From Variovorax gracilis (GTDB lineage: Bacteria; Pseudomonadota; Gammaproteobacteria; Burkholderiales; Burkholderiaceae_C), in NCBI RefSeq assembly GCF_030317115.1, contig NZ_JASZYF010000036.1, forward strand, positions 1 through 50,844: a stretch of 50,844 nucleotides of DNA. Direction: 5' to 3'. Position 1 is the first letter of the stretch. Each line of letters begins with the position of its first letter. The translations under genes and the position numbers were made by a program. Positions 33,904 through 41,179 of the stretch are shown piece by piece. Below the pieces are notes generated by a model. It made no database searches. It was not told where the DNA came from and saw only the letters and a program-made list of their open reading frames with translations.

Positions 33904-34101
33904 CTACCAGAAACGCCACCAGGGACGCGACCTCGCGGGCTTGGTCAGCGGCACCAGCGCTGAGGGCGTGGGTCCCAGTCTCTTGCGAAGTTCGCCTTCG
34001 AGGCGTTCAGCCTCTTTGAGCGCCCTGGCGTCACCCATCTCGGCGCGCTTGCGCAGAACGAAGGCCGCTGAAGCAAGTTCTTCGTCGCTCAGGTCATCCA
34101 T
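33904..34101 (-). CDS. Small charged helical protein, 65 residues
   Basis: From ATG 34099-34101 the product reads MDDLSDEELASAAFVLRKRA, an acidic-then-basic helix, followed by EMGDARALKEAERLEGELRKRL and a tail ending RPWWRFW. The open frame reaches 34269, but the upstream part looks non-coding. No signal peptide or membrane segment. I recall similar short proteins in Burkholderiales but no function. Confidence 0.6.
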   Translation of the reverse strand: MDDLSDEELASAAFVLRKRAEMGDARALKEAERLEGELRKRLGPTPSALVPLTKPARSRPWWRFW

Positions 34102-34280
34102 GGCTTGATTCTGGCAGCAGTTGAAATGAACGCATGCCGCAGCATTGGTCACGCGCCGCAGCCAAAGCAACCGTTCAGTGACTTTGACGAAGGTTAGCTT
34201 TCCCTGTTGTTGCGCGGACCGCAATGGGCCGAGGATATGGCTCCCCGGCTGCATTGGCATCGTTGACAACTTCGATTTGA

Positions 34281-34694
34281 CTAATGCGGCTGCGTCGCCA
34301 CTGCCGCCTTTTCGCGCTCGACCCGTTCGGTCACATCCCGAGCCACGGCCACCGATCCCAGCGCCGAGCCGCTGGCATCCGCTACCAGTGCGAAGCTCAT
34401 CTCCAGGTAGAGCTTTTGGCCTGTCTTGTGCAACCCCCGGGTCATTGTCGGACGCCCACCCAGTCGGGTCTTGCCATTCTCCATCGCCGCGTCGAATCCT
34501 CGCCAGTGCGCCTTGCGCAGATGCTCGGGGATGACGAGGTCAAGGTTCTGCCCCAGCGCTTCGGAGGCGGTGTAGCCGAACATGGCGACGGCAGCGGCAT
34601 TCCACCGTTCGATCACGCCGGCCTTGTTCGCATAGATGACGGCTTCCGCCGCTTGTTCGAGGATCAGGGCATCAATTGGATCGTGGGATGGCAT
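34281..34694 (-). CDS. Single PAS-domain protein
   Basis: The 137-residue protein is one PAS/S-box domain and little else: LILEQAAEAVIYANKAGVIERWNAAAVAMFGYTASEALGQ (split: helices and first strands), HWRGFDAAMENGKTRLGGRPTMTRGLHKTGQKLYLEMSF, and the terminal SVAVARDVTERVERE signature. PAS domains sense ligands, light or redox state through a bound cofactor; no output domain is attached. GAGGAC precedes the ATG. The gene is divergent from the globin gene, with the NsrR-like operator in the 95-base spacer, so it may be co-regulated by nitric oxide and signal redox or gas status. Its partner is unknown. Confidence 0.85.
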   Translation of the reverse strand: MPSHDPIDALILEQAAEAVIYANKAGVIERWNAAAVAMFGYTASEALGQNLDLVIPEHLRKAHWRGFDAAMENGKTRLGGRPTMTRGLHKTGQKLYLEMSFALVADASGSALGSVAVARDVTERVEREKAAVATQPH

Positions 34695-34731
34695 TTCTTG
34701 TCCTCATTTTGCGATTCGTCAATGACCGGCA

Positions 34732-34760
34732 TTGCGCTGCGATAGCGTTAAAGATATATT
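34732..34760 (+). promoter_or_regulatory. Predicted promoter of the globin gene
   Basis: TTGCGC (34732-34737) and TATATT (34755-34760) are separated by 17 bases. The -10 match is five of six. It lies 30 bases before the globin start and overlaps the NsrR-like site. Confidence 0.5.
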
Positions 34761-34773
34761 ACACGTAGATCTT
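34751..34773. promoter_or_regulatory. NsrR-like operator (23-bp inverted repeat)
   Basis: AAGATATA, seven bases, then TAGATCTT form an imperfect inverted repeat (arms match at seven of eight positions). Its size and AAGAT...ATCTT ends fit the NsrR operator consensus known from proteobacteria. It covers the predicted -10 of the globin gene, where a repressor would block transcription, and an NsrR gene follows the globin. Confidence 0.6.
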
Positions 34774-34789
34774 CTGATGGAGAAGCCCC

Positions 34790-35194
34790 TTGCACCGCTC
34801 TGAACTCTGCACCGAACAGGAAATCTCAGTCATGGTGCACAGCTTCTATGAGGCGGTGCGCAAGGATGAGCAACTCGGCCCGGTCTTCAACACCTTTGTC
34901 GGAGACTGGGAGTACCACCTGTTGAAGCTGACCGATTTTTGGTCGTCGATCCTCCTGGGCACCGGGCGGTTTCGGGGCACGCCCATGCCCAAGCATGTGG
35001 CCTTGCCCAATCTGAGTGCGCACCTGTTCGAACGCTGGTTGGTCCTGTTTCGACAGGTGACGTCCGCGCAGCCTAACCGCGCCATGGGCGAGCGGGCCTA
35101 TGACACGGCGCAGCGAATTGCCGAAAGCCTTTGGTATGGGTACCAGATGAGCCGCCGTCCAGAGACGGTGCCGACGGAATTGCAGGATGTCTGA
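34790..35194 (+). CDS. Group III truncated hemoglobin
   Basis: The 134-residue protein starts at TTG 34790 (GGAGA eight bases upstream); the first in-frame ATG would remove the conserved SELCTEQEISVMV helix, so TTG is preferred. It has the group III globin pattern: HSFYEAVRKDEQLGPVFNTFVGDWEYHLLKLTDFWSSILLGTGRFRGTP (key residues Tyr20 at B10, His43 at E7), the proximal His69 in MPKHVALP, and Trp83 at G8. These residues match those that hold heme and the distal pocket in Campylobacter Ctb. The family binds oxygen or nitric oxide in the cytoplasm and is usually under NO control. It is followed by the NsrR gene after 93 bases and controlled by an NsrR-like operator. Confidence 0.88.
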   Translation: MHRSELCTEQEISVMVHSFYEAVRKDEQLGPVFNTFVGDWEYHLLKLTDFWSSILLGTGRFRGTPMPKHVALPNLSAHLFERWLVLFRQVTSAQPNRAMGERAYDTAQRIAESLWYGYQMSRRPETVPTELQDV

Positions 35195-35274
35195 TGTCCT
35201 ACGCGCCGTTCATGCGGCGCTTCTTCTCGACGATGAGGCGCACATGCGCATGCATGGCGTTCGTGCCTGGCTGA
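35194..35274 (+). other. Possible 26-codon ORF coupled to the globin stop
   Basis: The globin stop overlaps an ATG (TGATG) that opens 26 codons (MSYAPFMRRFFSTMRRTCAC then MAFVPG). AGGA lies eight bases upstream. The peptide is Met/Phe/Arg-rich with two cysteines. It may be a coupled micro-protein, or a chance frame in the spacer before NsrR. Confidence 0.2.
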
Positions 35275-35287
35275 ATGGGGACCGCCG

Positions 35288-35755
35288 ATGCGGCTGACCG
35301 CAATGACAGACTTCGCGTTGCGCCTGCTGATGTACGTCGCGCAACGTTCGGATCGCCTTTGCACGATAGCCGAGATCGCCCAGGCCCATGGCATCTCGGA
35401 AGCCCATCTCATGAAAATCACCCACCAGCTCGGCCTTCAGGGGTGGATCGAGACCGTGCGCGGCAAAGGCGGGGGACTCCGGCTAGCGCGCACACCCGAA
35501 GACATCAACCTGGGGCAGCTGGTACGCGGGATCGAGGCCAACTTCGATCTCGTCGAATGCTTTGGGGCCGCCAGCACCTGCGCACTGACGGGTCGCTGCG
35601 GGCTGGCCGTCATTCTGGACGGTGCGTTGCAGCGGTTTTTGACGCATTTGGAAAGCTTCACCCTGGCCGACGCCCTGCGGACAACTGGAAGCGTCAGCGT
35701 CGCCACGCGCCCGGTGACAATGCGTCGTCGGGCGTTGTCGCGAGGGACCTCATAG
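35288..35755 (+). CDS. nsrR: NsrR, Rrf2-family nitric-oxide-sensing repressor
   Basis: This 155-residue protein has the Rrf2 winged helix at its start (MRLTAMTDFALRLLMYVAQ, TIAEIAQAHGISEAHLMKITHQLGLQGWIETVRGKGGGLRLAR) and the three iron-sulfur ligands Cys91, Cys98 and Cys104 in ECFGAASTCALTGRCGL, exactly as in NsrR. NsrR represses NO-detoxifying genes until nitric oxide damages its cluster. It is downstream of the group III globin and probably controls it through the operator at 34751-34773; the same site may also affect its own expression as a read-through operon. The C-terminus is a short basic tail. GGGGA precedes the ATG. Confidence 0.9.
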   Translation: MRLTAMTDFALRLLMYVAQRSDRLCTIAEIAQAHGISEAHLMKITHQLGLQGWIETVRGKGGGLRLARTPEDINLGQLVRGIEANFDLVECFGAASTCALTGRCGLAVILDGALQRFLTHLESFTLADALRTTGSVSVATRPVTMRRRALSRGTS

Positions 35756-35937
35756 GCGCAGGCCCAATCAGGCCAAGGGCGCGCGGATCCGGCCCCACTG
35801 GGAACGCCCGCTCAGAGTGCCGCACCAACTCGCTGAAGGCGCCGCGAGGCAAGCCAGGCATGTCGCACCGGTGCCCGTCGCCCGTCGCGCGACAAGGGCG
35901 CACCGCAGGACACGATTTTTTTCATCACAGGACCGCC

Positions 35938-36140
35938 CCGGCGGGCCGCTTGCTCAAGCGGGCCCTCATGCGAGAGATCACTGGCGAAGGCCCTGACAAG
36001 ACGCTGAACCGCGGGTTTGCCATCGTCCGCGACACGATCGGCGAGCCCATTACCGGCCTGGCCGGGTCGCGCCAAACCAGCACATCGAGATCCAGTTCCG
36101 CGACGGCTGCACGGGTGCGCGGACCGGCGAGCGGATTTAA
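35938..36140 (+). pseudogene. xseA: Remnant of exodeoxyribonuclease VII large subunit (C-terminal end), frameshifted
   Basis: One frame reads LLKRALMREITGEGPDKTLNRGFAIVRDTIGEPITGLAG, which is the conserved C-terminal part of XseA (xxTLxRGFAxVRD). After about base 36078 the homology shifts to another frame as HIEIQFRDGCTGARTGERI and stops at TAA 36138-36140, where XseA normally ends. The rest of XseA (over 350 residues) is missing upstream. This is a decayed gene end. Because XseA recognition is by memory of the family ending, a functional small fusion protein in the long open frame (to 36360) is the main alternative. Confidence 0.55.
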
Positions 36141-36360
36141 GGCCCCAACATCGAACAACAGACCTTTGCGCGCAGCGTATGACGTGCTTCAGAAACACGC
36201 GGAGACACTGCACGAGCAGAATGAGCCCAATATCGACGATCTGCCCAAGATCGTTACCGAGTCGGTTGGCGCGTACAAGGTCTGCACGAAGCGCTTCGAT
36301 GCGGTGGAAGAGGATCTGAAAGCAGCGCTGGAGGGCACGGGCGTCGAATCCTCGACCTAA
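36141..36360 (+). pseudogene. xseB: Remnant of exodeoxyribonuclease VII small subunit, frameshifted near its start
   Basis: The frame IEQQTFARS (about 36150-36176) shifts by one base at AGC-G-TAT into YDVLQKHAETLHEQNEPNIDDLPKIVTESVGAYKVCTKRFDAVEEDLKAALEG, ending at 36360. This is the XseB pattern of Burkholderiales, in which the small subunit is a short helical hairpin following XseA. One extra base would explain the break, and no ATG stands at the expected start. XseA and XseB are normally chromosomal and essential for exonuclease VII, so intact copies should lie elsewhere in the genome. Confidence 0.55.
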
Positions 36361-36578
36361 TCGCCTTGATCCTTCAGAATCAGAATACCGGCCCCGCGAC
36401 AAGGCCAGCGTGGCCTCAATTTGCAGGAAGGATTTGATCGCCCCTATTTCGGCAACCTCGGCGAATGAGAAAGGCACGCAGGACGCACCGAAGACAAAGA
36501 CCGCACAGACCCGATTTCACTGCACCGAGCCGGTACAGCTCTTGCACCCCAATCCCGACCCTCTCAAGGAGATAAATC

Positions 36579-37046
36579 ATGGCGACTGAGATCAATCCGT
36601 TTGGCAGTATCACTGCGATGTTCGAGCAGTTCAAGGTGCCAGGTGTGATCAATCCTTTTGGCAATATGGCGACGATGCTCGAGCAGTTCAGGATGCCCGG
36701 GGTGGACATGGCGTCCATGGTCGAAGCCCAACGGAAGAACGTCGAGGCGCTGGTCGAGGCCAACAGGCTGGCATACCAGGGCATGCAGGCAATGGTCCAA
36801 AAGCAAACCGAAATGTTCACGCGGGCCATGCAGGCATTGCAAGCGGCCGCCGCCGCCAGTGCTGGCGCCGATCCGACGAGGCAAGCCGAGATTGCCCGAA
36901 GAGCCTTTGAGACGGTGATGGCCGACATGAGAGAGCTTGCCGAGATGGCGCGGGAGTCGCAATCGACCGCGATCGCCCACATGACCGAGCGAGCCAACGA
37001 GCACATGCAGCAATTCACCAAGCAAATGCAACCCAAGAAGGGCTAG
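36579..37046 (+). CDS. Phasin-like protein with duplicated N-terminal motif
   Basis: The 155-residue protein (AAGGAG nine bases before ATG 36579) resembles alpha-type phasins: FRMPGVDMASMVEAQRKNVEALVEANRLAYQGMQAMVQKQTEMF, followed by an Ala-rich helix and a helical, Gln/Met-rich end. Phasins coat polyhydroxyalkanoate granules or act as chaperones. Uniquely, the segment INPFG...MxEQFxxPGV occurs twice in a row (residues 5-23 and 24-42), encoded by a 57-bp direct duplication; in the usual family only one copy occurs. It is alone in its transcription unit. A second phasin gene of the PhaP type lies 4.7 kb away. Confidence 0.8.
   Translation: MATEINPFGSITAMFEQFKVPGVINPFGNMATMLEQFRMPGVDMASMVEAQRKNVEALVEANRLAYQGMQAMVQKQTEMFTRAMQALQAAAAASAGADPTRQAEIARRAFETVMADMRELAEMARESQSTAIAHMTERANEHMQQFTKQMQPKKG
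36591..36704 (+). repeat. 57-bp in-frame tandem duplication within the phasin-like gene
   Basis: Copies start at 36591 and 36648. They share ATCAATCC, TTTGGCA.TAT, CGAGCAGTTCA and CC.GG.GT and code for the same 19-residue motif with conservative changes (F/L, K/R, V/M), so the duplication is not very recent. Confidence 0.8.
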
Positions 37047-37340
37047 AAAGGGATCGGCCTTTACGGCACCGCGGGCACACGCGACCTGGTGGAGACGATG
37101 GCCGAGCGAGGCTTGGCCTTGGCCTTGGCCCACAGTAACTCGCATCCGAGCCGCTGCGACGATGTGCGAGCTCTTCCGGCCGCGACGAGCAGCACCGGCT
37201 TGACCTTGCGCCGTTTAGCCGCGCTTGGTTGATCACCGCCACCGACCGCAAGATGTCTTTCAACCTCGTATCGGCGTGGTGATCAGCCCGTTGCGCTCCG
37301 ATCGGCTGGACGCTACGGCACCACGTAGAGGCGCCGCGGC
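37047..37340. other. Spacer with a short TTGGCC repeat
   Basis: No gene is supported. The stretch at about 37113-37131 has GGCTTGGCCTTGGCCTTGGC, three TTGGCC units. The remaining open frames are short and featureless. Confidence 0.4.
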
Positions 37341-37847
37341 CTATGCCGGGAACACCTGTGCCGAGTAGAACGCCCGCGGATAGGTGATCCCGAGGTCGGC
37401 AGCCTCGTTGTCATCCTTCGTGTGGTTGTTGAAGAGATGATCGAAACCCTTTCCGGCGTTCCAAGTCTGGACGTGCACGTGCAACAGGTCCGTTCCGGCG
37501 GGCTCGGTCGTGCTGGGCGCCTTGAACTGGAACACCTTGCTCGTGGCGACGCCGCCGCCGCCCACGGGGTTGAGGTTGCCGACAATGATTCCGGAAACGA
37601 AAGCGTCGGGCGATTTCTCCCGCACCGTCGTCCCTGCCAATCCCGCCACGTGCACGGAGACCTCGGTCATGTCGAGGTGCCCGTTGTTGGTGAGCCTGAC
37701 GCGAAACTGCCACGTCTCTTCTTCGTTGATGCTGGTGTCGGGGTTGTTCGGGTCGTCGTTGACGAGCTTGACGTCGATGATTTCGATGGTCGTTTCGTCC
37801 TGCGGATAGCGGTTCATTGCATCTGCGAGGTCGTCGATAGCTGACAT
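37341..37847 (-). CDS. Soluble beta-sandwich protein (CARDB-like)
   Basis: ATG 37845-37847 with an ideal AAGGAGAT site gives 168 residues without a signal peptide. After a short helix (MSAIDDLADAMNRYP) comes a beta-sandwich: ETTIEIIDVKLVNDDPNNPD, EETWQFRVRLTNNGHLDMTEVSVHVAGLAG, GGGVATSKVFQFKAPS, TDLLHVHVQTWNAG. The pattern of 'norm-type linker, RVRLTNNGxLDMTEVxVHV' is that of CARDB/NEW-like adhesion or interaction domains. It resembles in style the beta domains of the 11-18 kb enzymes, also without signal peptides. The LuxR regulator gene lies upstream on the same strand, about 180 bases away. Function unknown. Confidence 0.72.
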   Translation of the reverse strand: MSAIDDLADAMNRYPQDETTIEIIDVKLVNDDPNNPDTSINEEETWQFRVRLTNNGHLDMTEVSVHVAGLAGTTVREKSPDAFVSGIIVGNLNPVGGGGVATSKVFQFKAPSTTEPAGTDLLHVHVQTWNAGKGFDHLFNNHTKDDNEAADLGITYPRAFYSAQVFPA

Positions 37848-38025
37848 GGTGATCTCCTTGAGCAGCCGGAAATTGAAGAAAAATGCAGGTCGATTCCGGC
37901 AGTGACCGACTTGCAAGAAGCGTCTTCGGAATGAAGCGCTCCTTGCTGTCGAAGGTATTTGGAACGACCGCGTGCCGAATCCCACCGCAGGGGGGAACGG
38001 GTCTCGTCAATCGGCCATCGGCCAA

Positions 38026-39126
38026 TCAGTCGACCTGATCGGCCGACAGCCGCTCAACCAGTTGCTGGTGGCTGTTGATGTCGAGCCGCGTGTAGATCGC
38101 CTTGAAGTAGTCCTTCAAGGTGTTGGGAGTGATGTGGAGCCGGCGCGCCACTTCGGCGTTGGGCAGTCCCTTGGCGCTCAGCAACGCGATCTCTTTCTGG
38201 CGCACTGTCAGGCCGGTGGCGTTCACGCGGTCCAGCAGATGCGCCTCGAAGGGAACCAGTTGCTCGATCAGGATGCCGAATCGTTCGCTGGGCCCGTGCG
38301 GTCCGCTCAAGCGATAGGCCCGAAAGACGAACTCGCCCCAGCCGTTGCTGCGCACCAGGGTCGGCAACGCGTCGCCGCCCTCCTCCATGCGTCCGCGCAA
38401 CGCCAGCGCGACCTCACGCAGCGCGGGGCGCACCGCGCGAAAGTCGTCGCTCTCGATCTCGGTCTCCAGGTTGATGCTGTCCATCAGCGCGAACACGGCC
38501 AGGTGATGTGCCTGCTCGGACCACTCGACTACCTCGCCTTGCGCGTCGCAGACGACCAGGGCCGAACGTCCGGCACCGCGAACAAAACGTGCCGGGCGTG
38601 CCACTTCGACGCGCATTGCGTGCGCCACGTAGGGCAGCGTCCGTGCCAACAGTTCTTCATCGGCGTGAGAAAAATCCGGTTGGCCGAGCTCCCGAAAAAG
38701 GCCGAAGAATCCATAGGGCCGCATCGCATCGCGCACCACGCCGTCAAGCGACCATTTGAAGCCATAGGGCTTGAAGATCGCCGCATAGGTCGGGGTGGCC
38801 TCGAAGGCGGGTTCGCCGCAAACGCGAAGGTTGCCCGTCGGCTTTCCGAAGAGCAACAGGTCCGGAATGCTGATGCCAGCGTCGATCGCATAGCGCTCGA
38901 AGTGCAGGATGATCCACGCTGCACGGCGCGGCAGGAACCGGTCGGACCACGCGTTGATCACGCGCCCCTGTTCGTTCGACCAAGTGAATTGGCCATACAC
39001 CGACGGAATCGACTCGCGCAGTTCCTTGACCACCATGGGCACGAACGAACGACTTGGCAGGCCCGCGCAGCAGATCTGGCGGATCCGCGCGATGGCTGCG
39101 GATTGCTTGCTGTCCATGCGGTTCAT
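38026..39126 (-). CDS. LuxR-family transcriptional regulator with N-terminal GAF/PAS-like sensor
   Basis: The 366-residue protein has a C-terminal LuxR helix-turn-helix (LTVRQKEIALLSAKGLPNAEVARRLHITPNTLKDYFKAIYTRL, split here across the two helices, with the recognition helix NAEVARRLHITPNTLKDY). The N-terminal 290 residues are a mixed alpha/beta sensor without an identifiable ligand motif; the middle (ALVVCDAQGEVVEWSEQA) has a PAS-like turn. I chose ATG 39124-39126; Met4 (39115-39117) is equally possible, and neither has a strong ribosome site. It is not a two-component receiver. The beta-sandwich gene downstream is a possible target. Signal unknown. Confidence 0.85.
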   Translation of the reverse strand: MNRMDSKQSAAIARIRQICCAGLPSRSFVPMVVKELRESIPSVYGQFTWSNEQGRVINAWSDRFLPRRAAWIILHFERYAIDAGISIPDLLLFGKPTGNLRVCGEPAFEATPTYAAIFKPYGFKWSLDGVVRDAMRPYGFFGLFRELGQPDFSHADEELLARTLPYVAHAMRVEVARPARFVRGAGRSALVVCDAQGEVVEWSEQAHHLAVFALMDSINLETEIESDDFRAVRPALREVALALRGRMEEGGDALPTLVRSNGWGEFVFRAYRLSGPHGPSERFGILIEQLVPFEAHLLDRVNATGLTVRQKEIALLSAKGLPNAEVARRLHITPNTLKDYFKAIYTRLDINSHQQLVERLSADQVD

Positions 39127-40037
39127 TAAAGGCCGTCGCGGGTCCTTTGACAAATGGCCGAGGCCCAGTGAAAGAAGCCACCGAGAACAACTTTCACAGG
39201 GAATAGGTGCAACGTTCTCTTTCTGCAGGGCGTTGTCACGTTGGCAAAAAAAAGAGCAAAGGGGGTATGGGAGATCTCTGCTCAGAATGCGACGGACGGA
39301 TTTCGGGCGCTGCCGGTGAAGGCACGCCACGAGTCGAACCGCGCGGCAACTTGCTTGCGATATAGCGAGGCGCGTGGCAGATGGGGCGCTTGAGGACGAA
39401 GTGTTGGCGGATGAGGCCAAGCTCGAGAGAAAACTCGCGTGTGTTCAGGCCGGAGAAGCCTCGCATACGCCGCTCGCGCTCCCGGGTGGGCCTGAAGGCT
39501 GTTCTCGGCGCGGTGGCGGACACAGGCGTTCACGCATGCGTGCGGCACGTTCGCGAGCTCGGCGGCCCTGGGGGCTGGATGGCCACGCAGTTGATCGCGA
39601 CGGTGCGCCACAGAATGCGTCGCGCGCGGAGCCTGTTGAACATGAAGGTCGCGGTCACGCTGGTGGTGCAGGCACTCTCGAGGACCATTCGCACGACCAC
39701 ACGGGTGATCAGCGGCGGTACCGGTGCGGCGAAGGCCATTGGCGCGCGATTGCGCCGGGCTTGGGTCACCGAGAAGAGGCGCGTTCCCGCACTGTCACTC
39801 CCGAGCGCGCAGCGTCTTGGGGGACGGCACTGGAGCTTGAACCGATGCCGAGCGGCCGGTGATCCGTTCGACGAGTTGCGCCTCAATCTCTGGACGAAGA
39901 GTGCCTGTGTGTCCGCACAGACTTCATTTCCATGCTCAGAACAAGTTCCTGCTCAGAACTAGTTCGATGATTTGCGTCGCGACACTCTTTCCGCAGCGTC
40001 TTGAGGGAGCTTGCCTGGCATCTGGACTGCAAGCGCT
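39127..40037. other. 911-bp gene-poor stretch
   Basis: No gene is supported on either strand. The open frames are Arg-rich and overlap each other. It carries the paired 16-bp repeat at 39933-39965 close to its right end. Confidence 0.45.
39933..39965. repeat. Tandem 16-bp repeat TGCTCAGAACNAGTTC
   Basis: Two copies (39933-39948 and 39950-39965) differ at one base, AACAAG versus AACTAG. Each contains the inner palindrome GAACNAGTTC; the second is perfect. The 17-bp period is close to two turns of DNA minus four bases. Confidence 0.55.
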
Positions 40038-40349
40038 TTAGCCCCAGGACGGAAGCTGCTGCAGGGCGTCGTTTGGCCGGCCAACGATATCGACGCCAGT
40101 GATTCCGTTTCCGCTTGGCAGAAGTTCAACATCGCAACTGACTTCCCACTCATGGCTTTCGGTTCGTCGCACTAGGCAAACCTCCTCGCCGGCCGCTATG
40201 AGATCGGCGCAATCCCGAACACTGATCCGCCGGGCAGCGCCAAGGGCCAGACCTGTCGAGCCGAACTCCTTTTCTACGACCGAATGAACCGCGACCAGAT
40301 CGATCCCGTCGCCGCCGTAGTGAACCGCTGAAATTGCATGCTGGGCCAT
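40038..40349 (-). CDS. Small protein, DUF3892-like
   Basis: The 103-residue soluble protein has GGAGGT five to six bases before its ATG. The N-terminal HAISAVHYGGDGIDLVAVHSV resembles the DUF3892 opening (a beta strand, then an ID-x-V core), and the middle ISVRDCADLIAAGEEVCLVRRTESHEWEVSCDVELLP continues as a small alpha/beta fold. The C-terminus (GNGITGVDIVGRPNDALQQLPSWG) is longer than in that family, so the assignment is tentative. No signal peptide. Confidence 0.55.
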   Translation of the reverse strand: MAQHAISAVHYGGDGIDLVAVHSVVEKEFGSTGLALGAARRISVRDCADLIAAGEEVCLVRRTESHEWEVSCDVELLPSGNGITGVDIVGRPNDALQQLPSWG

Positions 40350-40435
40350 TTGCGACCTCCATTCGTAGCGACGCCAGTATGGCTGCGGAGGCCGCTGGCA
40401 AGAGTCTGCCTACTGCGGATGTGGGTACGGTGTTC

Positions 40436-40652
40436 CGTTCGCCTGTTCATGCGCGCCGCTCCACTGCCAAGGGTATGGCCGGGCCGCAGCCTCACGTCGC
40501 CATGGAGGCGTGCAGCAGGCGCGCCACTGGACTGGATGCATCGGCTGAACAGTCAGTGCGTCACACGGTTCGTGAAGACCGGCAGGAACGACCGCAACGA
40601 TGCCCAAAAGCCGCGCCTGTCAATGCGGGCAGCAGAACCGTCCAGGGACTGA
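40436..40652 (+). pseudogene. IS110-family transposase remnant, frameshifted
   Basis: Two neighbouring frames together spell an IS110 transposase: FRSPVHARRS and HVAMEACSRRA in one frame (about 40438-40520), then VTRFVKTGRNDRNDAQKP in another (about 40560-40615). In intact IS110 proteins these segments follow each other as 'VAMEAC...HH.ARR...GH.VRL...FVK.GKNDRNDAEA'. A frame change and loss of the ends show it is decayed. No terminal repeats were recognised. Confidence 0.6.
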
Positions 40653-40701
40653 AGCAAAGTCGCGGATATAGCGCATGGACGGCCAGGGCGGGCCGCTGCA
40701 C

Positions 40702-40878
40702 TCAGACCGAATGCTGCAGATGAAACGGGCGCTGGGTGTCACGCCTGTCGAGCTCGCTCATACGGCGCTCAAGGTCGTAGATGTCGACGGCGCCAGCGAG
40801 GTAGGCATCTTCGAAATTGCTGTCAGTCTGAAAGGGGCGCTTCAGCGCGGCCAGCGCGCGATGGATCATGTGCTTCAT
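40702..40878 (-). CDS. DUF3563 family small protein
   Basis: From ATG 40876-40878 the 58-residue product reads MKHMIHRALAALKRPFQTDSNFEDAYLAGAVDIYDLERRMSELDRRD (quoted in two parts: the helix MKHMIHRALAALKRP, and EDAYLAGAVDIYDLERRMSELDR). DAYLxxxVDxYDLERRMxELDR is the hallmark of DUF3563, a small family common in Burkholderiales. A TATAAT lies only nine bases before the ATG, so the transcript may be leaderless. Function unknown. Confidence 0.85.
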   Translation of the reverse strand: MKHMIHRALAALKRPFQTDSNFEDAYLAGAVDIYDLERRMSELDRRDTQRPFHLQHSV

Positions 40879-40887
40879 GGTGGCGTA

Positions 40888-40893
40888 ATTATA
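40888..40893 (-). promoter_or_regulatory. TATAAT -10 element immediately before the DUF3563 gene
   Basis: TATAAT (complement of 40888-40893) is nine bases from the ATG. A sigma70 start site would then fall zero to three bases before the start codon. No convincing -35 box is seen at the usual distance, and no ribosome site fits in the gap. Confidence 0.5.
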
Positions 40894-41179
40894 AGGGTTT
40901 ACCCCAATTCTTGCCGACGATCCTGTCACCGCGCGGACACCGCATGGCCGCGCCCAGCCTGAGTTGAAGTCACGGAGGCGACCAACGAAGGGAACCAGGG
41001 GTATCCATGACGCTGGCTTCACCGCGAGTTGGGCAAGGCGCCGCTGCTGTCGGGCGGGCTGCGATGGAGCGTGTGCGTACGACCGCTCCCTTCAGACTCG
41101 CGAGACCTGGCGCGAGGGTAGGTGCACAGGCCGCAATGCGCGAATTGCCGCCCCACTCGGCGGACAGAGCGACGAACGA
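40894..41179. other. Spacer without recognised genes
   Basis: No supported gene. Overlapping Arg/Cys-rich frames on the plus strand look like chance. Confidence 0.4.

Noticed and set aside
39381..39962. 193-residue plus-strand ORF in the 39-40 kb stretch
   Set aside because: Arg-rich, overlapped by two other open frames of similar length on both strands, and without ribosome site or family features.
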